From: Coleophoma eucalyptorum
Taxonomy: Eukaryota; Ascomycota; Leotiomycetes; Helotiales; Dermateaceae
Length of the DNA: 64,000 bases
Assembly (NCBI GenBank): GCA_026120035.1
Contig: JALRME010000049.1
Coordinates: 124,001-188,000 of the forward strand
Direction: 5' to 3'
Below the pieces are notes generated by a model. That model saw only the letters and a list, made by a program, of their open reading frames with translations, did not search any database and was not told where the DNA came from. This document shows, piece by piece, positions 54,657-64,000 of this stretch. The position numbers were made by a program, and so were the translations under genes. Each line of letters begins with the position of its first letter. Position 1 is the first letter of the stretch.

Positions 54657-56408
54657 TCAGGATAGTACATCTGATTCGTCAGATCTCCCTAGAATGTCAG
54701 AATGACAGTCCCTAGAATAAAGTCCAGCATCAAGTTGTCCGTTAGACTCCTCTCTATCCCTGATCCTAGTGGTATTCTTAGCAGGAAATTTTGAAAAGGC
54801 TAAGACAAGCACAGCGATAACCGCCATTCCGGCATTCACGATGAATACCAAATGCGGCTTTCCAATTTCTGCAAGATAAGAGAAGACAATGCCAAAGACG
54901 CTCATAGTGCTCAAGGTTGCAATCATTTCTACTAGAGTAATGGCGCTCAATGCATCTGCTCGTTGAGATGGCTCACACATCTCCATCATCACACCCTTTG
55001 CTGCAGGGGCTGAACCAGAAGCCAGAGGCAAGAAGAAAGCGGCGAGGTAGATATGCCAGCCCTTGGTTGAAAATGCTGCAGCCCCAGTTAATACACCGTC
55101 AACAACGAGACTCCATTTCAAAAACGCCAAATCGAAGGCATGTCCGCTTATGGCAGGTTCGGGAAGTGATGTAGGCTCCTGCTCACTTTCGAGTCCCGGT
55201 ACTACTTCGAGGCTTTCAGTCGTTGCTGGAATATCACAACTGCCAGTATGTTGGACCTTGGGGATTGAATTTTCTGCAAACCATCTCCGACCTACCAAGA
55301 TGATCTTGGGAAAGGCAAAACTGAGGAAACAACCGCGGATCAGCGAATTAAAGGACATAAGGTAGCCGTTTTCAGTCGGGCGGAATCCAAATGCATTTGT
55401 TGCATACATCTGGACGAGTACGGGAATAAACCCGGTTGCCAATACCCCCAGCTATATCCAATTAGTCAATCATTATTGACGTGAGATACTCGAGATATCT
55501 ACTTACAAATACCCCTGCACCAAGAAAGAAGACCCCCCAATGTCTTTGTACACGGCCATTTGGACAGCTAAATTTCCGAGGAGCGAAAAGTCTGGCAGGG
55601 CCGATAAATTCTGCCAAGCCTTTGTTCTTATTGCCTTTTTTGGCCTTGGGTTTCGCCACATATGGTAGAAAGATAATGGAATAGAATGTGGAGATGATCA
55701 TAAGATAAAAGGCGACTTCGAAAGGCCTTCGAATTCCGAACATATCTCCTGAGGTCCCACCTAAAATGTATCCCAATGCAGTCCCGAACATCACTGCTCC
55801 TTGAAGCTGACCAAATACTGCGGTTCGTTTTGATTGCTCTGCAACTTCTGTAGCAAAGGTGTTCAGTACAAGAAGATATCCAGCAGGTCCACCTAAGGCA
55901 CATATGAACTGTGTGATTTGAATCATCAACATCCCTTCTTTGGCACCGATCGTGACCGCGACGATTTGGCAACAAAGACGCACTGCAGGCCATATTGTCT
56001 GCTGCAGCAGTGCAGCTTTCACACCAAAACGTTTGATTGTCCATCCAGCCCAAAGAAGGTTGAGCACGCCAAATATTGTTGTTGTCGTGCCCAACAACGA
56101 GACTGATTTTGCAGTACTTGCTTCGATTTCACTGACGTTACAGCGATCACCTTCACCCGCGAAAGGACTGTGGCTTTTGTAGTACTCTTCGCATGTCATC
56201 AAACGAAAAACATATATCATTCTTTGTTTCAAGTATCAGCAGAAGTTATGGTAAGGGCCAAAATTCGAGCTACGTACGGGACCCATGTAAAGGCAATCGA
56301 TAAAGAGATGATAAATGCACATATCAGTATGCGATTCACTGTTGATGAGCTTTTAGGCTTCTCTTCCGCCGGTGACACCAACAAAGGGGTACTCTGGTTT
56401 TCTGACAT
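54657..56408 (-). CDS. MFS transporter (DHA1-like)
   Basis: Three exons (56408-56278, 56221-55507, 55451-54657) give 546 residues. The N-terminus MSENQSTPLLVSPAEEKPKS is cytosolic, then VNRILICAFIISLSIAF is TM1. Across intron 1 it reads FTWVP-MIYVFRLMTCEEYY. Later blocks include LLGTTTTIFGVLNLLWAGW, GGPAGYLLVLNTFATEVA, TALGYILGGTSGDMFG and FFLGAGVFLGVLATGFIPVL, formed across intron 2. About 12 spans with a long cytosolic loop between TM6 and TM7, as in MFS proteins. An acidic external or cytosolic loop (PGLESEQEPTSLPEP) separates TM8 and TM9. It converges on the ochratoxinase-like gene, so it may move its substrate or product. Substrate unknown. Confidence 0.85.
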
Positions 56409-56989
56409 GATTTTTACAGTTTCGTATCAAGGTGCTCGTGAGAGTGATGTTGATATCAACAGCTATTAACCAGAGAATGAAACTCTCGGCCATTCATTTG
56501 ACTCCCGGTGTTTAATTGGGCTTTCGGAAAGCCAAGCGACCGGCAATATAGGATCCATCCTGCTCATATCACACCACTAGGTTAGCGACGGATCAGGGCC
56601 CATTATCCGCTCTCGCCCAAGCTACATCAGCGGGTTTGGCTTATCAAAAGGTGCATATCTCTCTGTGGTATTGGCACTTATACGGCATCTTAGAATGGAC
56701 TACCGGACACGGATCAAGGTGCAGACCGGTGTCTCAACCACGGTAGAGCAGTAGAGGTAATCTATTGTGCTGCTCTGTGCCTTTAATGGGTAGTCCACCC
56801 TTATCTAACCCCCGAATGGCCCCTTATCTTAACTAGCCTCCGAGAAAGCAGGGATCTATGTGAAGCGACTCGGGTAGTATCATTAATAAGTCTGAATGCC
56901 TCAGTGAACTGTAGTTAGATTCAACATTCATACGTTATCAATTTTGTTTGAGTAGCGTGGCACTTTTTGGGCTCAATTCACCTACTAGC
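56409..56989. other. divergent promoter between two MFS genes
   Basis: A 0.58-kb region between the divergent starts at 56408 and 56990. No gene seen. Confidence 0.6.
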
Positions 56990-58757
56990 ATGGCTCCTAC
57001 AGATGAATATCAGAATCCTTACTCTGAAGACGTAACACCAAAGAAGTCAATGAGTCAGAAAATCAAAGGTTCGTAATACTCTTATGATACGTTGTTGGAC
57101 AAATTATAGGGGAAAGAACGATAATAGTAACTGACCTTTCTCTCAGTCCTCATCCTTGGCGATGCTGCCCAATCTAGGGCAGAGACTAAGCTTGTCCGTA
57201 AACTCGGTAAGTTCAATTATATTCCGTAGTAGTATCCTCATGCTGACGGAACTTTGCAGACTTCTTCATCCTGACATACTGCTGTGTCAGCTTCTTTTTC
57301 AATTATCTGGATCGAGCTGCTTTTGCCAATGCTTATGTCTCGGGGCTGTCAGCCGACTTGAACTTAAAGAGTAATGAATATAGCTATCTTCTATCTATCA
57401 CCACAGCAGGGTACGCTGCTCCTTTTTCATGAACTTGTCATTTCTTGTAATTGATGTTGGAGTGTAGCTATGTTATCGGTCAGATACCACATGGTATCAT
57501 TATCCAGAAAATTGCACCGCGAATTTGGTTGCCTTCTATGGTTGTTATTTGGGCTGGCCTTGTTATGGTCAGCGCAGCGTGCAAAACATATCCGCAGCTT
57601 ATGACAGTTCGCTTCTTCCAGGGCGTTATCGAAGCCAGTACTTACTGTGGAACCCTTTACATTATTGGATCCTGGTACAAGCCTCTGGAAATTGCCAAGC
57701 GTACCGCTATCTTTACTGCCTCTGGCCAGGCCGGTACTATGTTTGCGGGAGTTATGATGACTGCTATACACCAAGGCATGGAGGGATACGCGGGGCTTCG
57801 TGGATGGCAATGGGTGTTTATCATCGATGGTATAATCTCCCTTCCAATTGCAATTATGGGCTTCCTCTACTTCCCAGACACCCCAGAACTCACCAAAGCT
57901 CCATTTCTTTCTGAAGCCGAGAAGAGCCTCGCGCTTGATCGCTTGCCACCGAAGAAAGTAGATGGACACAATATTAATCCTTGGTCTCTCGCTGTGCGTG
58001 TCTTTACCTCACCTGCCTTCTATATCCTCATTTTGTTTTCGGCTATCTGCGGTGCTCTGGAAGCATTTTGCGTTCAGAATCTTTTCCTATTATGGATGAA
58101 GTATCATGCTTCCATCTTTTCATCGAGCCAGATTACTACCTACCCTTTAGGTATTTCTGCAGTGGGAATAGTAGCCAATCTCAGTGCTGCAGTCTATATC
58201 GATACGACTGGCAAACGCATCCCGATGGGCATTCTTGCCTGCGGACTGCAACTTATCTCCGCCATCCTTCTACTAGTACCGAGACTGTCGAAGGCCGGCA
58301 CCATGTTTGCTTTCTACAATGCAGGAACATCTTATATCATCAACCCACTGCTCTTTGGCTGGGCTAATGTAATCTGTCAACGTGGAGGTGACGACGCACT
58401 GCGCTCCATTATTCTATATTCAATGAATGCATCATCTAGTATTCTGTATACGTTCTGGGGTATCTGCCTTTATCCTGCTACAGATGTGCCACATTGGACC
58501 AAGGGGGCCATTACCATGATTTGTATCTGTGCTACTCTCCTCGGGATGCTCTGGCTTGTAAATTGGGTATGTTGCGCAAATATTTTTCCTCTCTACTCTC
58601 CTTGGCTATTTTTTTTGCTAATATTGTATAGCTTGATCGGGTTACACTCCGAAAAGAACAGGAGAGAATCGATGGTATACCGCATCAAAGCGAATCTGAA
58701 GAATCTGGAAATTATAAAGGAAACGACAAAGACTTATCTGAGAAGTCGCCATTATAA
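56990..58757 (+). CDS. MFS anion:cation symporter-type permease
   Basis: Five exons (56990-57068, 57147-57206, 57260-57410, 57468-58566, 58632-58757) give 504 residues. Family text: YLDRAAFANAYVSGLSADLN at TM1 and loop, AGYVIGQIPHGIIIQKIAPR formed across intron 3, RFFQGVIEASTYCGTLYIIG, GWQWVFIIDGIISLPIAI and FLYFPDTPELTKAPFLSEAE. These are typical of the ACS family (allantoate, nicotinate and pantothenate permease-like proteins of fungi), which import small organic anions with protons. The tail after the last intron is hydrophilic and acidic (SESEESGNYKG). It is divergent to the DHA1-like MFS and close to the two amidohydrolases, which fits uptake of an organic acid or amide. Confidence 0.9.
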
Positions 58758-59874
58758 GTACATCTACATAAACTGTCGTCATGAAAGTCATAATTAGAAG
58801 GATCTTAAGGATTTATACGCTTTCTTATCTTATCTTGCTAAGATTGTTACAATGAAAGATTTCAGGGCATCGATAAAGGAAGGTTTGACTATGTACCGAT
58901 TATGTAGAAGGAAAGCGAAGACTGTCTGGAAAACCTATTTACATACAAGTTTCTGTCACGTGCTCGTATGACCATTTTCTTTCGGCGGACAGTATAGGGG
59001 CTCACACCTTGGCCTAGGCAGAATATTACCCCTTGCCACCTAAATTAAAATATAGAAAACCTGTTGAAAGAAAGGGGTCATGTCTTCACGCGACAGGCAC
59101 CTACATGTAAATAGACCTCCAGGCAGTCCTTCACCTTCATTCTACAATGTCAATGTCAATACCCTCAATTCTCACCCTCTCTAATGATCCCTTACATCGT
59201 TGCTTGCAATAAAACCAATAACTATATACAATACTATATACCTTCTGATTAGATTTATTCAAATACTACTACTATAAGGCCTATACGATATTAACGTATA
59301 GATTATATTAATTATAGTTATTGGAATATCGATATTAGGTCTCGTTTGTAAACTCGTTTGAACACCTGTTTGTAATTACGTATTACTACGAACGGAGGTC
59401 GAATCGGCACCTGTTCTGTTTGTACTACAAACAGAATGAGTGTAACTACGTCAGCACTTAGTTATTCAACGCCCGTTTCCACGTGTTCCTCATACTTTGA
59501 CTTGTAGCGTGATGGATCCTCCTCCACTATCACCAAGACTCGAGCGTGGAGACTGGGGTTTCTACTCATTTTGTTGTGTCTATAAAGACTGTATCGTTCA
59601 AGCTCGCAACGAAAGAGGTCCAGTCAGATCAGGCAGTGGCACCAGTTGAATCACATCTGTTAGAGTACATAACCGGTTACTATGGTAGTGAACTTTAACT
59701 TTGCCAAGATGCCCAGTAAATCTTACAAGTTAATAATATTCCCGGTTATTTAGCGAGAATCCCTTAAACCTTAACACAATTATGAACATAGGGAATCTCA
59801 CATTCCTTCTATCCAGCTGGATTTAGGCTACCTCTATTCTTCTTCACCAATCATTAAGCAATATAAATATCAAG
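58758..59874. other. convergent AT-rich intergenic region
   Basis: No gene seen. Contains GTTTGTAA-type repeats at about 59340-59400 and the palindrome at 59414. Confidence 0.55.
59414..59436. repeat. perfect 11-bp inverted repeat
   Basis: TTCTGTTTGTA, one C, then TACAAACAGAA: a perfect palindrome with a 1-nt centre. It could be a dimeric protein-binding site, or part of a decayed inverted-repeat element, since several GTTTGTA copies lie close by. Confidence 0.8.
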
Positions 59875-61461
59875 TCAAACTATAGGTAATACTTCACCTT
59901 TATTTAGGCCGCTATGGAGCTGAGCATTTATAGCAGCATCAACCAAAGCCTGAAAAACATCATCTTTCACATCAACCCACTCCCCTGTCTGCCAATCCCA
60001 ATCGCTAGCGCCCTCCCTTCTTTCAGGATGCGCCATCAAATAATGCAACCCCCTCATTTTGGCCAGGTTACGAAACTCCGTAGATGGCTGTGCTTCTGGC
60101 ATCCGCTTGTTGGGAGCCTGGATCTCGGCCACGCTGGATTCTTCTGGCAGCCATAGCACGTGGGTCAATCCTGCGCCTGTCATGCCAACTAGAACATCTG
60201 TATTGCGGACTAGTTCTATTTGCTCCTTGAGAGAAATAGAAGCAAAGTCTATGACCTGGAAGGTAGCCGCAGGCCAGCGGGATCGTGACTTTTCAACAAG
60301 TGCTTCAAGATCTCTGATCCTCCTTCTGTCTCTTCGATCAATGACTGTGACCATGATTTTGTCTGCCTCATTGCCGCGCTTGGTTGCTGTGATATTCAGG
60401 TGCCGGTAGACCCGTCGTAGAAAGGCGTCGAGGAGAAACCTGTTATGGCAATCTTTCTCTTCCCAGTGGGCCCACCAGAAAGGGGAGGTGGAGCCTTCCA
60501 ATGGGAGGATAACCTTACCTAGACAATTTGGTGCTATATCGCGTTGTAGCAATGGCTTTTTTCCAGCAACCATCTTCCACCAATCATCTAATTCATCCAC
60601 GAGCCCAGTCTCCTGCTGCTTTACGAAAACAACTTGTATTTGAGGGACTTCACTTGGGTGGAGATATGGTTTCTGCGTGGAAGGATCGATAGCCAGTTGC
60701 AGTGCATCTAGTGTAATCATCGCTTGCCACAGCTCCATCATTTTATGAAAGAGGTTGCCGTGATTCTCCCGCTTCACTAGCAACGTCCATGTGCCATCAT
60801 TTTTTGCCCAGGTGCAGTCTCCTGAATGTTTTGCTGTTTTCACATTCCACTTGCTAATCTCCCAGAGCTTAAGCTGTTCCTTGACGCCCGTGTCGAAAAA
60901 ACCGCTACGCATGTTCTCAACATTTAAGACTCCATGAAGTTGTACGGCTGCTTTTGAGCTTAACTTCGCCTCAGAAGTGAAATTCCGCAACTCGCACTGC
61001 ATCCCAATGGTAGACTTCGGTTCTGTAACTTGAGGTTCTATGGAAATGCCCATGGCAATGCATAAGGACTCATTCCTATGAGTACGAAAGCATTCCATCT
61101 TTGAGCGAGATCCAGATTCACAGTATGGTATGTGGTGAGAAGCAATGTATTCGAGATATCGCGAGCTGTAGAGAGCCTCACACTCATGCTCATCCAACTG
61201 CGATGGTAAGTAGTCGGAAGGAAACGAGGTAGCAGTGACCAATGTAGAGGCTATCTCGAGCGACGCGACATCAGAAGGGGATGCCTGGTATTTCCCACTA
61301 GTCGTCGAGGGCCCTGAATTTGGGGGATATAATGGGGAGGGTCGGCCAACATTGCCAAAGGAGAGACCAAAAGATTGGTTGCCATAATAAAATCCATAGA
61401 ACGATGCAAAGACAATGAGTGTGAAAAGCCAAAGTTTAGGGAGGCGTGCGAGAGCGAGCAT
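59875..61461 (-). CDS. family-61-like glycosyltransferase (EOGT-type)
   Basis: A single exon of 528 residues. I start at the ATG at 61461 (MLALARLPKLWLFTLIVFAS) since the frame upstream has only a TTG. Residues 8-27 form a signal anchor, so this is a type-II Golgi or ER protein with a lumenal catalytic domain. Family signs: KRENHGNLFHKMMELWQAMI (DUF563 start), VFVKQQETGLVDELDDWWKM, IMVTVIDRRDRRRIRDLEAL (near 370) and VLVGMTGAGLTHVLWLPEES (near 429), the conserved nucleotide-sugar binding end of GT61. The lumenal N-terminus has several Cys (HECEALYSS, CESGSRSKMEC). GT61 enzymes add xylose, GlcNAc or arabinose to proteins or glycans; the sugar here is unknown. Confidence 0.87.
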   Translation of the reverse strand: MLALARLPKLWLFTLIVFASFYGFYYGNQSFGLSFGNVGRPSPLYPPNSGPSTTSGKYQASPSDVASLEIASTLVTATSFPSDYLPSQLDEHECEALYSSRYLEYIASHHIPYCESGSRSKMECFRTHRNESLCIAMGISIEPQVTEPKSTIGMQCELRNFTSEAKLSSKAAVQLHGVLNVENMRSGFFDTGVKEQLKLWEISKWNVKTAKHSGDCTWAKNDGTWTLLVKRENHGNLFHKMMELWQAMITLDALQLAIDPSTQKPYLHPSEVPQIQVVFVKQQETGLVDELDDWWKMVAGKKPLLQRDIAPNCLGKVILPLEGSTSPFWWAHWEEKDCHNRFLLDAFLRRVYRHLNITATKRGNEADKIMVTVIDRRDRRRIRDLEALVEKSRSRWPAATFQVIDFASISLKEQIELVRNTDVLVGMTGAGLTHVLWLPEESSVAEIQAPNKRMPEAQPSTEFRNLAKMRGLHYLMAHPERREGASDWDWQTGEWVDVKDDVFQALVDAAINAQLHSGLNKGEVLPIV

Positions 61462-62096
61462 GCTAATTGTGTCTGGTCGCGAATACAACCATCAACTGGA
61501 GAATTGGGAGAAGGCAACGGAAACCATCGTTCGTCCTAAGTATCTACTTATTCCGAGTCCCCTGCCGTATTCGTGCAGGTATATGCGATGGGCAGGGATG
61601 TTAAAATACTATACGAGTTGCGTGCTGTTAAGCGCCGAGAGCAGAAATAGGCCCATCATCCGGCGCCATCTCACCCACCATAATTGGACCCCTTCAGTCC
61701 TTTAGCGCCCGGCCAAAACCAGGGGCCAGCACAGTAGTCCCCGCGACGTGAAGATATACAAACAAGGCTTAAAAAGTCACGACAGAGATCAATATATGAT
61801 ATCCTCACTTCGTTTTATGGTCCCTTTGGATGGACCCGCTCTCACAAATGTGTCCAGCGCGTAGAAACCAACAGTCGCATTCAAGAATAGTAGCAGCCCC
61901 ATAGAAACTGATACCATTCAAACTCCATAATATGCCAACACAACATCCAACAGCTGCTGGACGTCTGGGACAGCGATGCCAATGGCGACGTGAGATCTTT
62001 ATAATGGTAAGAAGATAAGGGCACCCTTTGCTTCACATTGGCTTTCCATTTTTTGCTCCATTGCAATTTAATCTCGAATGTCACGGCTTCTTAACC
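61462..62096. other. divergent promoter region
   Basis: Between the glycosyltransferase start and the pepsin-fold gene start. A TTTATAAT element is near 61997-62004, about 95 nt before the latter gene. No gene seen. Confidence 0.55.
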
Positions 62097-63707
62097 ATGG
62101 CTGCTCTAATATGGCCCATCGTCATTCTTTATTTCTTGGTTGGCTTCTCGTGTGCTGTTTCTCCCAGAGCAATAGAGTGGTCCTCAAAAGTGTACGGTCC
62201 CGATGGACCATGGCAAGCCGTCAGCGTAGCAATCGGCACCCCCGGCCAAAATGTCGATCTTTATCCTGGCGGCTTCTTCAACTCTGTCATATACGCATCC
62301 TCTCTATGTACCACTGTCTGCGATGCACAGGTTGCAGGTCTCTACGATCCGTCAGCATTAACTACTCATTTCACCTTTCCAGAGGTTCCAACGTTCACAA
62401 ACTCATCGTTTAGTAATGGCGTATTTGGTGTCAATGCAAGCGTTGTATTCGACAATTTGAATGTGCTTTCAACTGGAACTGATCCACTGGCCATTATTTC
62501 AAGCTTCGACATGCAGATATGGACTTCAGGGTTTAAAGTTCTCCCTAGCGGAGTGAGATATCCATTAGAGATTGGGAATCTGGCTTTGGGCGCTAGAGAT
62601 GTTAACCAGACTTGGCAGAGAGCTGGAGAGCCGAATATAAATGGTACCATGCTCCCAAGTGGCTTGTTCGCAGCCGATTTGGTACCTTCAAATTCATATG
62701 GTTTACACATTGGATCCGTCGACTTGTCCATTCCAGACTCTCTATACATTGGAGGGTACGACCAAACTAGAGTCTTAGGTCAAGTCACAACGCAACCTTA
62801 TGGATTGAATTTCCTCCCGATAGATCTTCTCGATATCGGCATTGGCGTGGCAGTAGGCCAATCACCATTTGATTTCTCATCTCGGGAAGGCTTGCTGGCA
62901 AAAGGAAATTCAACAATTGGAAGTGCACTTCAGGTACGCGTGGACTCTGTTGCCCCATATCTCAACTTGCCACAAAGTACTTGCGACGCACTCGCTCTAG
63001 ATCTTCCAGTGACTTTCCAACCCGACTACAATGTTTATTTTTGGAATACCTCCGATCCACTGTATGAAAAGGTCATATCAAGCCCATCGTTCCTTGGCTT
63101 TACTTTCCGCCTCAACAATAGCATTTCTCAGAATGTCACAATTAATGTACCGTTCTCTCTACTCAACCTAACTTTCACTGCGCCTCTGGTTAGCCAGCCG
63201 ATCCAGTACTTCCCTTGCTACCCTATCGATGATAACAGTCCCTACATTCTTGGGAAGGCATTTTTACAAGCTGCATTTATTGGAGTAACTTGGCAGACAA
63301 ATGATGATGGCGTCTGGTTCCTTGCACAGGCACCAGGGCCCAATACGCCATCTCCATCCTTGGGAATTGTGACTGCAATAGAGCCTACCGATAAGTTTAT
63401 TGTTGCATCAGAAAACTCTTGGATAGATACTTGGGAGCATACATGGACGCCCATTGGGACAAATATCACAAACATTCCCACAGCCGGGACCACAATGTCG
63501 ACATCGAGCACTGCTGCGTCATCGAATACCTCTGTTCGACATGGAATTTCAACCGGAGCTATCGCTGGTGTGGTTGTTGGCGCTATTTCAGTACTTGTTG
63601 CTTTGGGGCTGGGATGTTGTTTCACAAGGATGAGGATGCAATCAAGGGCCAAATGTTCATCATTCTCGCAGAGAGCTAGCGGGACCGTCGCAAACCTACC
63701 ACTGTGA
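62097..63707 (+). CDS. pepsin-fold membrane protein lacking catalytic Asp
   Basis: A single exon of 536 residues. I start at the ATG at 62097 (ACCATGG context), because the open frame upstream begins with TTG. Residues 1-20 (AALIWPIVILYFLVGFSCAV) are a signal peptide. The body has the A1 aspartic-protease layout: WQAVSVAIGTPGQNVDLYPG where the first catalytic D-[ST]-G should be, GLFAADLVPSNSYGLHIGSV, DSLYIGGYDQTRV and, near residue 281, VDSVAPYLNLP where the second D-T-G should be. At the first site the text is YPGGFFNS, so the first Asp is missing; the second reads VDSV, not DTGS. About 15 N-glycosylation sites are scattered. A Ser/Thr-rich stalk precedes one transmembrane helix (about 487-510, ISTGAIAGVVVGAISVLVAL) and a short basic tail. 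It looks like an inactive protease-fold surface receptor. Confidence 0.8.
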   Translation: MAALIWPIVILYFLVGFSCAVSPRAIEWSSKVYGPDGPWQAVSVAIGTPGQNVDLYPGGFFNSVIYASSLCTTVCDAQVAGLYDPSALTTHFTFPEVPTFTNSSFSNGVFGVNASVVFDNLNVLSTGTDPLAIISSFDMQIWTSGFKVLPSGVRYPLEIGNLALGARDVNQTWQRAGEPNINGTMLPSGLFAADLVPSNSYGLHIGSVDLSIPDSLYIGGYDQTRVLGQVTTQPYGLNFLPIDLLDIGIGVAVGQSPFDFSSREGLLAKGNSTIGSALQVRVDSVAPYLNLPQSTCDALALDLPVTFQPDYNVYFWNTSDPLYEKVISSPSFLGFTFRLNNSISQNVTINVPFSLLNLTFTAPLVSQPIQYFPCYPIDDNSPYILGKAFLQAAFIGVTWQTNDDGVWFLAQAPGPNTPSPSLGIVTAIEPTDKFIVASENSWIDTWEHTWTPIGTNITNIPTAGTTMSTSSTAASSNTSVRHGISTGAIAGVVVGAISVLVALGLGCCFTRMRMQSRAKCSSFSQRASGTVANLPL

Positions 63708-64000
63708 CGGGGTTACTTGCTGTCACCTGATTTCAACTCTATTCTGTCGCGAGGATCTTGCATATATAAATGCAGCTGGGCTGTACTATGAGAAAACAAC
63801 AATTTTTACAACCTTTTTTAACCAATCCAAAACTTGACGATAACTGCGAAATGTAGTGCTGCTACTGAACTACCCTCTATTCCACGTCCTGCAACTCTAT
63901 GTGCTCTGATGGGACTTTCCCCACCACACCACAAGGTTTGAAACATGAAGATAAACGGGCTACAGATTATAGAGCGTGGAAACAGGACGGCACAATGACT
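63708..64000. other. downstream flank, no gene seen
   Basis: AT-rich 3' region of the pepsin-fold gene at the window end. No coding signal. Confidence 0.55.

Overview
This window looks like nuclear DNA of a filamentous ascomycete (Pezizomycotina; a Leotiomycete-like fungus is only a guess). The evidence is frequent short GT-AG introns of about 44-90 nt, HET-domain proteins, a Clr5-ankyrin protein, a Zn2Cys6 regulator, many MFS transporters, an NmrA pair and roomy AT-rich intergenic DNA. No rRNA, tRNA, CRISPR or polyketide/peptide synthase was seen. All gene models are manual. I chose splice sites that keep frame and restore family motifs, and placed starts at real ATG codons.

Layout. 0.6-6.1 kb: two tandem HET-domain paralogs on the minus strand, the second cut by an in-frame TAG. 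7.6-8.5 kb: a GNAT acetyltransferase. 9.4-9.9 kb: a sugar-transporter relic. 10.2-13.0 kb: a Clr5-ankyrin gene with near-identical ankyrin repeats and an assembly gap, with five copies of a short motif upstream. 13-19 kb: mostly empty, with one small membrane ORF and a broken secreted-protein gene. 19.2-20.9 kb: an intact sugar transporter. 21.7-22.7 kb: a short Rei1-like zinc-finger protein. 26.2-34.4 kb: a Zn2Cys6 regulator, a DHA2-type efflux pump and two NmrA-like proteins, resembling the accessory part of a metabolic cluster without a backbone enzyme. 35.7-36.7 kb: a secreted SMP-30-like gene with a frameshift. 38.5-42.4 kb: two divergent paralogous methyltransferases. 43.5-46.8 kb: an unusual J-domain plus alpha/beta-hydrolase protein. 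47.8-58.8 kb: a 1,229-residue beta-propeller/amidohydrolase fusion, an ochratoxinase-like amidohydrolase and two MFS permeases. 59.9-63.7 kb: a family-61 glycosyltransferase and a pepsin-fold membrane protein without catalytic aspartates.

How the genes may work together. The strongest module is 47.8-58.8 kb. Two unrelated-looking amidohydrolases are transcribed divergently from a shared 0.67-kb promoter, next to a DHA1-like and an anion:cation-symporter-type permease. This suggests uptake or export plus hydrolysis of an amide or lactone compound, possibly for detoxification or catabolism. The HET, Clr5-ankyrin and J-hydrolase genes are the kind of fast-evolving genes linked in fungi to non-self recognition. 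Three broken genes, a transporter relic and three copies of an LTR-like repeat mark the region as a dynamic accessory segment.
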